A stretch of DNA of 64,000 nucleotides from UBA1141 sp963665155 (GTDB lineage Bacteria; Chloroflexota; Dehalococcoidia; Lucifugimonadales; UBA3495). How positions within the stretch are numbered: position 1 is the first letter of the stretch; every line of letters starts with the position of its first letter. Positions 18,929-28,105 of the stretch are shown piece after piece. The DNA is taken from contig CAXXFI010000002.1 in assembly GCA_963665155.2 (NCBI GenBank), forward strand, positions 62,001 through 126,000, given 5' to 3'. Both the position numbers and the translations under genes were made by a program. The notes beneath the pieces are model-generated. The model ran no database searches and was not told the DNA's origin. It was given only the letters and a program-made list of their open reading frames with translations.

Positions 18929-19408
18929 GTGACGCAACAGGAAGAGCCGACTGTAAAGTCCCGGCCTATGGTTGGTCCCCTGGAGGGCATTCCCCTCCCA
19001 GACTTGGAGAAGCTCCCCGACTACGAACGCGGGTTCTGGGAGGCGTCCCACAACCGGGAACTTCGAATCCAGCGATGCTCTGACTGTAAGGTGTTCCGTC
19101 ACCTGCCAGGTCCCATGTGTCCCCATTGCCATTCGCTGGATTACGACTGGAGCAAGGTTAGCGGCCAGGGGGTCGTTTACTCATTCATCATCGTTCGTAA
19201 CCCAGTTCATGCCGCCATTCGGGAGAAAGACCAGGTCCCATACAACGTTTGCTTAGTTGAACTGGTCGAGCAGCAAGGGCTACGGGTTTGTAGCAATGTA
19301 CTTAACATTGCGCCCGAGGACATCTACATTGACATGCCGGTGCACGTCACGTTTATTCCCACGGCGGATGAACCCGATGTGGTGCTACCACTGTTTGTGC
19401 CAACCTAG
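18929..19408 (+). CDS. DUF35 zinc-ribbon/OB-fold acyl-CoA-associated protein
   Basis: 159 residues starting with GTG (18929) eight bases after AAGGTGG. The N-terminal rubredoxin-like zinc ribbon is complete: CSDC, then CPHC 16 residues on, after the FWEASHNRELRIQRC lead. The OB-fold follows, with GQGVVYSFIIVRNPVH and PYNVCLVELVEQQGLRVCSNV. These small proteins bind SCP-x-type thiolases and related HMG-CoA-synthase-like enzymes and are usually encoded beside them, as here 54 bases downstream. Together with the two preceding genes it forms a coherent operon for CoA-dependent chain degradation, perhaps of a side chain or polyketide-like acid. The substrate is unknown. Confidence 0.88.
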   Translation: MTQQEEPTVKSRPMVGPLEGIPLPDLEKLPDYERGFWEASHNRELRIQRCSDCKVFRHLPGPMCPHCHSLDYDWSKVSGQGVVYSFIIVRNPVHAAIREKDQVPYNVCLVELVEQQGLRVCSNVLNIAPEDIYIDMPVHVTFIPTADEPDVVLPLFVPT

Positions 19409-20641
19409 CACCAAATAATCACTCTCCAGGTTGCAGGCAAGATTACCAGGTAGGTTCACCCACCTCGGGGGCGGAATAACTGTAGCCATTACTCGTGTAT
19501 ATGGTCACGGCCGGTCTATGCAAGCTTGTATTTTAGGTCGATTACCGACGCGCACAGACTCCATGCGATAGTTTGATGCGATGGTCAAGACCAATCATAG
19601 CTTCGGTTAAGAAACCCGCGAAAAGCTCCAGCGCCCTTGGGGACTGAAGAAGCCGCGGCGCAAATGGGGCAAGCGGACTTAGCGCAAATCTAACCGTAAA
19701 TCCAATAACGAGGGTTGATATGGCATCTAGGGGCGCCGGTGGCTCTCTGGGCTGGGCCGATCCTGGGCACCGGCTGGCCGTTGCTATTCAGCACAACCGC
19801 ATGAGATTCCCCACGGTCCGCCCGAGGAAAGCCCGCCGACGTCCATAGAAACGGCGGTGCGAGAGTCTCTCGGTATACTTGATTAACGACGTCTTGGACA
19901 TCTCAAAGATCGAAGCCGGGGCAATGGACATGTACATGGTGACTTTCCGCGTCGCCGCGATGATTCAGGACGTGCAAGCCACCATATAACCCTTGGTGGA
20001 AAAGGACTCCAACTCTCTAGAGATAGACTGCCCCGACTCACTCGGACGTAACCAGAGTCAGACAACGGCTTCTTAACTCGCTCAGTGACGTCAGCAAGTT
20101 CACCGAACAGGGAGTAATCACACTAAAAATCAGCAGGGCCACCGAGGACGGCCAGGACTGGGTCAATCTTGCTGTTGCCGACACGGGCATCGGCATGACT
20201 GAAGAACACCGGGCTGAGACTGGCTACCACTGAGCATTTTTGCCAAATGACAGGTGACGAGGTGTTGGTGGGAAGCGAATTTTGCAAGGGCTCGACGTTT
20301 ATTATGAAGATGCCAGCGGTGGTAGCAGAAATCTCGGGAGCACAGGATAATAGGGGCTGATTAACGGCTAACCAAGCCTATTCAAACCTGGTAGTCATCG
20401 ACAACCTGCCAGGCGTATGCAACCAAGTCACGCTAGAGAGCCGAAAGAGGAACTGCTTCGCCAATCATCACTGCGCCTATGCCAAGTAGTGACGCGCAGG
20501 CTGACAAGACTGTATGCTGTTGCTCGATATAAGCTTGAGCTCGCTGTTTAAGAAAACAGATTCGCACCCTGTCCACGGACGAGCGGGAGGCAAGCGGCCT
20601 TTTTCTGCTCTTTCAATTCCACCTGCCATTAAGGAGCACAT
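19409..20641. other. Gene-poor region containing histidine-kinase remnant
   Basis: About 1.2 kb between the DUF35 gene and the second amidase. The 19409-19850 part has no recognisable coding sequence. 19861-20340 is a decayed sensor kinase, listed separately. 20340-20641 shows no gene; it ends with the amidase ribosome-binding site TTAAGGAGCACAT. Confidence 0.5.
19861..20340 (+). pseudogene. Histidine kinase remnant
   Basis: Several frames together rebuild the catalytic half of a sensor kinase. YLINDVLDISKIEAG is the helix just after the phospho-His box. LSDVSKFTEQGVITLKI is the N-box, with Asn of NASKFT altered to Asp-Val. VNLAVADTGIGMTEEH is the G1 box, and FCQMTGDEVLVGSE plus CKGSTFIMKMP correspond to the end of the ATPase domain. 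Stops (for example TAA near 19987 and in 20070-20080) and frameshifts interrupt it. Downstream NLVVIDNLPG may be the start of a receiver domain of a hybrid kinase. Nonfunctional. Confidence 0.7.
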
Positions 20642-21907
20642 ATGCCGGACCCGTTTAGTCTAGGGGTGGCCGCAGCCGCACAAGAAATTAGGGACAAGGC
20701 GCTTTCGCCGGTCTCTTTGGCCGAGTCGTTGTTAGACCGGATAGACTCCTTGAACCCGGTGTTGAAAGCATGGGTCACCATAGACCGGGAAGAGGTTATT
20801 AGCGCCGCCCAAGGGTTGGAAAAAGAGTTGAACGAAAAGGGTCCCCGAGGTCCACTCCACGGCGTTCCGGTGGGACTGAAAGACATTTTCTACACAGAAG
20901 GCATGCTCACCGCCGCTGGCTCCCGAATCTACTCCGATTTCGTTCCCAAGTACGACGCAGCCACGGTGACCAAAATCAAAGAGGCTGGCGGCATTATCCT
21001 GGGGAAGGCGGTAACCACAGAGTTTGCGTTGGCCGACCCGCCGCCTACCATCAATCCTTGGAATAAAGCCCACACGCCCGGCGGCTCCAGCACTGGTTCG
21101 TCGGTGGCGGTGGCCGCAAGAATGTGCCCAGCCGCCTTGGGGTCTCAGACCGCGGGCTCCGCCTGCAGGCCCGCTGCCTACAACGGCATCGTAGGCTTTA
21201 AGCCCACTTATGGCCGCATTAGCCGGTACGGCGTGGTCCCGCTAAGCTGGTCTATGGACACTGTAGGTATTCTGGTGCGCAGCGTAGTCGACGCTTCGGT
21301 GATGCTTCAGGTGATGGCCGGATATGATGAGCGGGACCCCGGTTCCGCCAATGTCGCCGTCCCTAATTATCTGGAAGAAATGGACAAGTTAAGCGGTTCT
21401 CCTCGTATCGGTCTGATAAGAGAGTTTTACTCGGACCGGTCCATCGACGAAGTTTGGAAGCACACCGAAGATATTGCCCAGCGCTTGGCCCAAGCTGGCG
21501 AGGAATGGTACCGATACCGGGCGGACGACTACGGAGCTAAGACCCGAGCGTACATAGAGATGGGTATGTTGATTCCAGGCATTCGCTACGTTCAAGCTCA
21601 GAGACTGCGCCGCCAATTCCGCCGTGATATGGTCGAAATGATTCAGCAGGTCGATGCCGTTATGACCCCATCCTTTCCTTGTCCGGCACCCTATGGTTTG
21701 GATAGCACTGGCGACCCGGCCTTTCAGCAACCTTGGAGTTTCAGCGGGTTGCCCAGCATTGCCATCCCATCGGGACTGAGCAGCGATGGCCTACCCATGT
21801 CGGTGCAATTTGGCGGCCTGCCCTTCAAGGAAAGCACTCTCTTGGCTGCGGCAAGGTGGTCCGAAAGCGCTTTGGGTATTGATTTGTCCCCGCCCGAGTT
21901 CAGTTAG
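20642..21907 (+). CDS. Amidase signature family hydrolase (second paralogue)
   Basis: 421 residues, shorter than the paralogue at 1883 and divergent from it. The triad is complete: Lys80 in GVPVGLKDIFY, cis-Ser149 in the GGSSTGS motif (147-153) and nucleophile Ser173 in GSQTAGSACRPAAY, followed by GIVGFKPTYGRISRYG. The Gln-Thr-Ala-Gly-Ser form of the second motif is characteristic of a subgroup of amidases that includes allophanate-hydrolase-like and other small-amide enzymes, so the substrate differs from that of the first amidase. ATG follows TTAAGGAGCACAT. No operon partner is visible. Functional by sequence; exact substrate unknown. Confidence 0.88.
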   Translation: MPDPFSLGVAAAAQEIRDKALSPVSLAESLLDRIDSLNPVLKAWVTIDREEVISAAQGLEKELNEKGPRGPLHGVPVGLKDIFYTEGMLTAAGSRIYSDFVPKYDAATVTKIKEAGGIILGKAVTTEFALADPPPTINPWNKAHTPGGSSTGSSVAVAARMCPAALGSQTAGSACRPAAYNGIVGFKPTYGRISRYGVVPLSWSMDTVGILVRSVVDASVMLQVMAGYDERDPGSANVAVPNYLEEMDKLSGSPRIGLIREFYSDRSIDEVWKHTEDIAQRLAQAGEEWYRYRADDYGAKTRAYIEMGMLIPGIRYVQAQRLRRQFRRDMVEMIQQVDAVMTPSFPCPAPYGLDSTGDPAFQQPWSFSGLPSIAIPSGLSSDGLPMSVQFGGLPFKESTLLAAARWSESALGIDLSPPEFS

Positions 21908-22312
21908 GTTCCGGATTCAGCAATCGTAAAAACCAAACCAGCCAGGCAAACCCATTAGGCACCGTAAAACTCGAACCAGCATCTCTCAGCTCCCAACACA
22001 AGCGACGGGTCGCCCTAATCGAGACGAGCCGAATCAACCATTGCTTTATCAGGCAAGGGCGGATCTGAGATCACCGTCCACAACCACCGCCGTGGCAAGA
22101 TGGATCAGATGAATGGCCTCGGCGCCATTCCCGCCTTCGCTCCCCCCGAGACCACCCATTCCACAGGCATGGTTTTTGTGTGTTTGCCGGAAGCAGGGCA
22201 TCTGGATTAATCCGGACGGAATGGTGGAAAGAACCGGCGATTGGGAAGTTTTCAACATTAGTCACGCCAGGCACACGGGTTCTGAAGGTAAGTCACATAC
22301 GGTTGTGTGGCT
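21908..22312. other. Intergenic region, no gene recognised
   Basis: About 400 bases between the convergent amidase and LuxR-type pseudogene. Short open frames occur (one on the plus strand contains IWINPDGMVERTGDW) but no family could be identified and no start or ribosome-binding site supports them. It may contain a further gene remnant. Confidence 0.35.
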
Positions 22313-25286
22313 CTACGCTCCAATTCCTTGTCGGCTGGCATAGCCAGCGGCTTCTGTGCGATTCACAGAGCCTGTTTTGCTCAGGATATTGCTAACGTGG
22401 GTGGTGACTGTTCTCAAGCTAATAACTAATTCCTCAGCAATTTCCCGGTCGGTTCTGCCTGCGGCAACAAGAACCAATACCTCCACCTCGCGTTGGGTTA
22501 GGCCGCCAGGGTATTGGGGTGGCTTGACCGGCAACGAACCGGCTTGTTCAAGTAGTGTAATCACTCTTTGCTGGAGAAGGATCATTCCCAACTCGACCGT
22601 TATTCCATTGGCCTCCACCAAAAGCTCCATGGCTTTGGTGCGGTCGCCTAAAGGCTGCCCATTCAGGATTAAGCCAGCATAGTCGTGGCAAGTCCAAGCC
22701 AACTCGGGACGATAACCATATTTGCCGCAGAAAGAGAGAGCATCCTCGAAATGGATTATGGCTTTGTCTCGCTCGCCCGAAGTTTGCGCCAGCAAGCCTA
22801 GCAAACGATCGGCGGAAACCCCTGCAATGGGAAGCACCGTGTGTCTCTGAGACTCGAGAGCGGAGTAAAGCTCTCTGGCTTCTGACCTATCTCCCTGCGT
22901 TGCAGCGAATAGAGCTAGTCCAGTTCTGGCTGTCATTGCGTATACTTTTGGGGTATAGGGCGATGCGAGCAACGCCCGCGCTGATGTGATTGCGGTTTTC
23001 ACGCCGTCAGTGATATTCGTGTAGCCAGCGACGATTAGCACTCCAGCCACCATGTAAGTTGAGTGGTCCGATACAGACTCGGGATGCATATTACCGACGG
23101 CTTTTATCAAACGTTCTAAGTGGACTTCGCATTGTTCGAAATTACCGAGCTGGAATTCCAATATTGATCGGGTAAAAAGGGTTCGAGGGTTCATGGGTTC
23201 CAACGCCATCATCGAGTCACTTGCTTCGCGGGCAGATTGCCAATTCCCTTGGGCGCGAAATACCCGTTCATTAAACCATAATGCGATTGATACCCACCAA
23301 ACGCCCCGCAGGTTCTCTCCAATTTGTGCCAACGCCGCCGCGTGTCGCTGGGACTCCGCCAGGTTGCCTAGGGCTATATGGCTGCTGACTGCAGCGCGAC
23401 CATTCGGGCGTAGAACTCTGATTCTTTATCATCAACCTCTTGGGACAAGTAAATTGCTCGATCTGCTTTCTCAATGGTTTCCTGCCAACGGCAGTTATAT
23501 AGGTCTACATTCGCCGCCGCAGCTAGGGTGCGCATTTCCAATATTGTATCCCCTGTCGACTGAGCGATGGCCAATGCTTGACTGAATGCATGCTGGGCAG
23601 CGTGATGGTCGCCTGTCTCCATTCCTATAAGCCGACCATACCGGGAAAGCAATTGTCCAGCGACAGAGGTATCAGGTTGGACCCAGGCCAAAGCCCGAGT
23701 TATGATCTGGGACATGCGGCTGGGGCGGCCTGCATTAGGATAAAAAGGGAACCCAGCAATTGTTATCGCTTTCTCGCGATCGCCGTTGATTGCGTAAAAT
23801 TCGAATGACCGGCTAAGTTTATCAATTACTTCTTCAACTTCTGGGCGCAGCATAGTAGCAGCTTGGGCCTGTCCCATGCCGAACAAGAGTGCTGCAGCTT
23901 CCTCGTCTGCCGCGGGCTCCAAGCCTTTTGAAGGAACATTTTTGGCTGAGAGAGCCCGCTGAAAATGGATTAACGCCTCTTCCCAAGCAAATCGGGACAA
24001 AGCAAGTTCCCCAGCAATCCGCGAGTAGTGAACCAACTTGTTCGGGCCTAATACAGACTCTGCCTAGGTGAAATGGTAGGTCAGGTCCGCTGCGTAGAAG
24101 TCGGAATCGACTCCGTATAGGTCTTCTAATGCCTCGCCGATACGGGCGTGCAGTCGAGCTTTTCGGCTCGGCGACACCCCTAGTGCAAGAGCTTGCTGGA
24201 TCAAGGCGTGACTGAACTGATAGTTTTCTACTCCTCCGGGTTGACCTTCAATAATCCGGGCATCAAGGCCCTCGTCTAGGGCCTCCAGAAGCTGATCTTC
24301 CGATATTTCCTGGGTGACTCGGGCCAACTTTCGAAACTCGAACTCACGCCCGAATGCCGCTGCGGTCCGTAGAATCTGGCGGCATGTATCCGACAGTCGG
24401 CTCAATCGCTGGCTAATTGTGTCCTTGACGCCTTCAGGAATAATTTCAGCCCAAGAATCATCTTGAGTCATTTGTGCCGCGGAGAATAAACCAACCACCT
24501 CCGTCATGAACAATGGATTCCCGTCAGTGCGACGGTGAACTGATGCCAACGTGCTATCCGGCAGCGTTACGCCGACGCTGACCTCCACGAATTTACCCAG
24601 GCCTGTTGTGTCAATCTCCCCAATTGGAGCCGCCGGAAATATTGCTCACGCATAAGGGTTCCCAAGCTCCGCGAAAGTGGATGGTGGCCCGTTAGCTCAA
24701 CATCTCGGTAGGTTGCTAGGAGGAGCAGAGGGCTAGCTTCAATGGACTTGGCCAAAAGTTCCAGCAGCAGCAGAGATGATTCGTCTGCTCAATGGAGGTC
24801 GTCTATAGTAAAAACCAGAGGTTGCGTTTGAGAGGCATTTGTTAAGAAAGTAGCCACTGAATCGAATAACCGGAAGCGGGACTGCTCCGGGGCGGAGTCC
24901 ACACGCTGCACCAAGTCTGGCAGTTTCTTTAGTAGTTCCGGAACGATATCGGCAATATCAACCGCACCCAGGCCCATTTCTCGCTCTAGTTGATCGGTGT
25001 CGACTTTATCAATGTAATTCCGGATGGGCTGAACGAACGGCCAGTATGGTGGAGCGCCTTCTTGCTCGTAGCACCAGCCCCAGAAGGCTTGAGCACCATG
25101 TTGCTCTGCGTAACTGCATAACTCTCGGGCCGTTCGGGTCTTGCCAATGCCTGGCTCCCCGGCCAACATGACCAACCGGCCATGACCAGAAATTGCCTCA
25201 ACAAATGCTGCACGAAGCTCGGCCATTTCTCGGTCGCGACCGACGAAAGCGCTAGCTGTAGGTTGCAGTGGGCGATAGTCTGCCAT
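22313..25286 (-). pseudogene. LAL-type (AAA + TPR-like + LuxR) transcriptional regulator, broken
   Basis: Reassembled from five segments it is a near-1000-residue regulator. It has an N-terminal AAA domain with FVGRDREMAELRAAF, Walker A AGEPGIGKTR and Walker B LVFTIDDLH, a long helical TPR-like middle, and a C-terminal LuxR helix-turn-helix (GGLTQREVEVLVLVAAGRTD, then SLRTVTTHVSNILSKTG). Lesions: TGA at 24789-24791 exactly where DDLHWAD requires Trp, a frameshift near 24605, TAG at 24064-24066 (HFT*AE, one transition from a Gln codon), and a frameshift near 23380. All segments remain well conserved, so inactivation is recent. Such large ATPase regulators control catabolic or secondary-metabolite operons; the target here is unknown. 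Confidence 0.85.
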
Positions 25287-25646
25287 CAGGCCCTGCTAAT
25301 TATCTCATGACGAGGATCAGCAATTAGTGATTCGAGGTAGTTTAGCACGTAATACCTTCTCTACGAAGGGAACAGCAAAGGTGGCGCATAGGAGAATTTC
25401 TCGCACATAGTCGATTGATCCAGGAAATTCGCAACAGCCTCTATTTCTTCGAATAATGTTGAGGGCATCCACTAAGTCAACCTTTCAGATTAAGCCATGA
25501 TAGGGTGCCTTGCCCGTCATAATAATACCAATCCGCAGAGGCCTATTGGTGTAATGGACTCTCGGTTTATTTGGTTTCGCACGCTGGTCGGCGTCACAAA
25601 AAAGGCGCGCTGTTAGGTGGACCACAGACATCACTAAGACCCAGAC

Positions 25647-25780
25647 GATTATCCATAGTCAACGACTAAGATTGGGGTCTAACTCGCCCAATCAATCGCT
25701 CTCTACTCGTGCCCTTAGCGATGGATTAATCTCATTTCCCTAGTCATTATGCCCAGATCGTCCCCACAAGGTTCTTCAAG
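25647..25780. repeat. Dispersed repeat, copy 2
   Basis: Near-identical in blocks to 12108-12267 (see that entry) but about 27 bases shorter. The last 35 bases encode, on the minus strand, LLKNLVGTIWA and the stop codon of the LLM-monooxygenase remnant, so the shared unit includes a gene's 3' end and roughly 100 bases downstream of it. Confidence 0.75.
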
Positions 25781-26021
25781 AGGTTGGTTGCCCGGGCAAC
25801 CCATCCGTCATCGTCTTGATCTACCGGGAAGATTAAGGCCAGGAAATCAGCGGCCCTTGCGTCAGCATAGGTCCGCAGCTATTCCTCAACTTCCGATCGT
25901 TTCCGATGATTGCCACATCAGAGGGCCCTTCTACCCCTTCAATGTCCAACATCCGCCGGTAGTTAGTAAGTTGACCGTAGGGATTCAGCGAAAACTTTCG
26001 TTGAAAACTTAGTTGCTGCAT
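25747..26021 (-). pseudogene. LLM-class flavin oxidoreductase, C-terminal remnant
   Basis: The minus strand reads LNPYGQLTNYRRMLDIEGVEG then PSDVAIIGND, which matches the conserved C-terminal region of F420/LLM oxidoreductases (NPYG-x-L-x-YR-x-MLDREGVEGP-x-DVA-x-x-GD). A one-base shift then gives LRTYADARAADFLALIFP and ends RATNLLKNLVGTIWA before TAA at 25747-25749. The N-terminal three quarters of the gene are absent. Confidence 0.65.
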
Positions 26022-26349
26022 TTACGGGTCAATTAGGGTTTCTAAGCCGAACAGATACCCAATATCTCACAGTCTTTTGGCTACCGGACACCGGCGGAGG
26101 TGTTCACCGGAGACTCGGTGCCATCGGATGAACAGACAAAAGATAGGAGTTGGTTCCCAGAAACAACGGTGGTATCCTACGTAGGAGCGACGGAACCCCC
26201 ACTTAATTTAGTCCCGATGCTGTCTAAAGGATGGGGTCCACTTAAGAGAGGAGGGTTAAACCCGCCTAGAATCGCCCACAATGCAATTGTGAAGCGTTTC
26301 TATTAACCTAAACATGGCATGTATTGGCTAACATTAAGTTGGTGATGGT

Positions 26350-26494
26350 ATGGCTAAAAACATAAGAGTATCGGATGAACTATATGACTATATCCAAAGC
26401 GTCTCTAATGGAAACAATAGGAAATACTGTTGCTAGGCTACTAGACGTAGAACAATACATATGCACGGTCAACATAAACATCGTTCTGAATTAA
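26350..26494 (+). pseudogene. Ribbon-helix-helix antitoxin-like gene, frameshifted
   Basis: ATG at 26350 opens MAKNIRVSDELYDYIQSVSN, the typical start of a ribbon-helix-helix DNA-binding protein of the CopG/VapB type, but the frame stops at 26434-26436. A one-base shift at about 26405 gives METIGNTVARLLDVEQY, which fits the second helix (E-T-x-x-x-x-I-x-R-L-L), and continues to a TAA at 26492-26494. The joined product would be about 48 residues. The local base composition is AT-rich compared with neighbouring genes, suggesting acquisition from elsewhere. Confidence 0.5.
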
Positions 26495-26928
26495 TGCCTA
26501 TGGAAGTCTACACTTACACAATATTGGATGCATTCCGCAGTATGGAGAATTGCTTTCATAGAACAGAATATATATGGGATGGGAAATTAACTGCCGGTCA
26601 CCTTCAACTCAAAATAGAGAAATTTATTGCTGGAAACGGCCTTCTGGATTGGTTTACTGCTGATGGTGTCGTTGTTAATCGTATGCCAAGATGGGAAATT
26701 AGATTTACAAGTGCTTTAACACAATTGGTTAAAGATAGTTGTCCGGAAGTAAGTGAAGATGGGTATAGTAGAACTGAAGAAGGCAAAGGATGCTTAGCAG
26801 ATATTTCTCTCCATGTTAATGTTGAAGCTAAGCAATGTTACATCGTAGGATTCGTCGAACAGATTCAAAATCCTGACAATCCCAAACAGCTAGAAGAGAT
26901 TTTTGTACCGACTGTATTAAAAGAATAG
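26461..26928 (+). CDS. Hypothetical protein, AT-rich, unknown family
   Basis: 155 residues (or 144 if translation starts at the ATG at 26494). I recognise no family. It is mildly acidic with no membrane segment or signal peptide. Notable segments are LDWFTADGVVVNRMPRWEIR and ADISLHVNVEAKQCYIVGF, suggesting a compact alpha/beta fold. It directly follows, and slightly overlaps, a frameshifted ribbon-helix-helix antitoxin-like gene, and both are much more AT-rich than the rest of the window. That pairing is compatible with a mobile module such as a toxin-antitoxin or orphan phage gene, but nothing in the protein identifies it as a toxin. Confidence 0.5.
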   Translation: MHGQHKHRSELMPMEVYTYTILDAFRSMENCFHRTEYIWDGKLTAGHLQLKIEKFIAGNGLLDWFTADGVVVNRMPRWEIRFTSALTQLVKDSCPEVSEDGYSRTEEGKGCLADISLHVNVEAKQCYIVGFVEQIQNPDNPKQLEEIFVPTVLKE

Positions 26929-26929
26929 T

Positions 26930-27371
26930 AGAGAAGACAAAAACCGGGTCCAACACTTCCAGCAACGGCGACCCGGCCTGTTCTCCCGACGGCACCAGGA
27001 TTGCTTTCGCGCAATGGCGCTTCAGAAAGACCGACATCTACGTCATAGACGCCGACGGCTCTAATGCAACCTGACTGACCTCCAATGAAGGTCACGGCTG
27101 GTAACCCGCATGGTCACCCGACAACACCGACAACACCGCCATCGCCTTCGTCTCCAATCCGGGCGGGAACGCCGACATCTACACCATGACTGCCGATGGC
27201 TTGGACCCTACCTGCCTCACCTTCACCGACACTGCCGATTACTCGCCGGACTGGTGGCCTTGGCGCCCACTCCCAAAAACGCGCGTTGCCGGTCGCGGGT
27301 CCCCCGATGCTTGTCCGAACCCTCGAATCCCAGTGTCTCCTGCCCCGGCGGCAGCGCGGGAGCTGAGGTGA
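26930..27371 (+). pseudogene. TolB/PD40 beta-propeller remnant
   Basis: Recurrent blade motifs are visible: DPACSPDGTRIAFAQW, then TDIYVIDADGSNAT followed by a stop, LTSNEGHGW followed by a stop, AFVSNPGGNADIYTMTADGLD, and FTDTADYSPDWWPW. The S-P-D-G-T-x-I-A-F and D-I-Y-x-M-x-x-D-G-S-N patterns are those of WD40-like PD40 repeats found in TolB-type periplasmic propellers. Two in-frame stops break it and there is no start. A better preserved relative is at 62633-64000. Confidence 0.65.
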
Positions 27372-27405
27372 CCACCAAACCTACACTAAAAGAGGAGCAG
27401 TTCAC

Positions 27406-27876
27406 ATGGCTTTAGATCATGATCAGTTTATGCGGATAGCGCTCGAAGAGGCAGACAAGGCTGGTATCGAGGGAAATATTGCGGTGGGCTCGGTCATAAC
27501 GATCGGTGACTCCGTAGTGGCAAGAGGCAGGAACCTTGTGAGCTCCACTCTTGATGTGACAGCTCATTGCGAGACCGATGCGCTTCGCAACGGGGGGAAG
27601 GCTCTCGGCCACATCGACTTCTCCGGCCACACTCTATACACGACGGCTGAGCCGTGTCCTATGTGCTGCGGAGCCATCATGGCCAGCGGAATTTCCATGG
27701 TAGTCATGGGCGCTCGCCCGGAACCGTCACAGCGTAGGTATGGGGACTATACGATAGAGAAGCTAATCGAACTGGCGAGATTTGAAGAAAAACTTCAGGT
27801 GGTGACAGGGGTATTGCCCCAGGTGTGTGCTGATCTACGACGCCAATGGGAGGAGCGAAACGCCAGCAACGCATAA
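27406..27876 (+). CDS. Nucleoside/nucleobase deaminase family protein
   Basis: 156 residues with the cytidine-deaminase-fold zinc site: His54-Cys55-Glu56 (the H-x-E motif with the proton-shuttling Glu) and Pro83-Cys84-Pro85-Met86-Cys87 (PCxxC). LDHDQFMRIALEEADKAG and NIAVGSVITIGDSVVARGRN form the usual N-terminus of tRNA-adenosine/guanine-deaminase-like enzymes. The family hydrolytically deaminates nucleobases, nucleosides or tRNA adenosine; lack of the TadA RNA-binding C-terminus makes a small-molecule substrate more likely. ATG follows AAAGAGGAGCAGTTCAC. It stands alone after a propeller remnant. Confidence 0.82.
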   Translation: MALDHDQFMRIALEEADKAGIEGNIAVGSVITIGDSVVARGRNLVSSTLDVTAHCETDALRNGGKALGHIDFSGHTLYTTAEPCPMCCGAIMASGISMVVMGARPEPSQRRYGDYTIEKLIELARFEEKLQVVTGVLPQVCADLRRQWEERNASNA

Positions 27877-27957
27877 TTAGGATTCAAGCAACTGAGAGTT
27901 AGCACCGGATATCGTTTGTGGGTTCTTCGTCAAAAGACATGGGTGAAGGAGAAAAGG

Positions 27958-28080
27958 ATGGTGGCGCCATCTGAAGACGTGGCCTATCGAACGCTGGACT
28001 TGGCATCAGGTGAGCGTTCTTCGTCACGGGGAGTGAGCTTGTGATAGACGGTGGCTCAACGGCCGAACGAGAGGGAAATA
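27958..28080 (+). pseudogene. SDR-family C-terminal remnant
   Basis: The sequence reads SEDVAYRTLDLASGER and, after a one-base shift, SFFVTGSELVIDGGSTAE. This matches the end of classical short-chain dehydrogenases (PEDVA-x-x-VLFLASDES-x-x-VTG-x-x-LVVDGG). Only about 40 residues remain and the Rossmann and catalytic regions are missing. An ATG at 27958 with GGAG upstream may be accidental. Confidence 0.5.
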
Positions 28081-28105
28081 GTCATGGGCATTTCGGAGGT
28101 GATTC

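Larger units (their letters stand above)
25287..26349. other. Gene-poor region with repeat and LLM remnant
   Basis: About 1 kb upstream of the LuxR-type pseudogene. It contains dispersed-repeat copy 2 (25647-25780) and the overlapping 3' remnant of an LLM monooxygenase (25747-26021). The remaining parts have no supported gene; from about 26280 the composition becomes markedly AT-rich. Confidence 0.5.

Noticed and set aside
24789..24791. UGA read as Trp (alternative genetic code)
   Set aside because: The same regulator also has a TAG and two frameshifts, and intact genes in the window use TGA as their stop and TGG for Trp.
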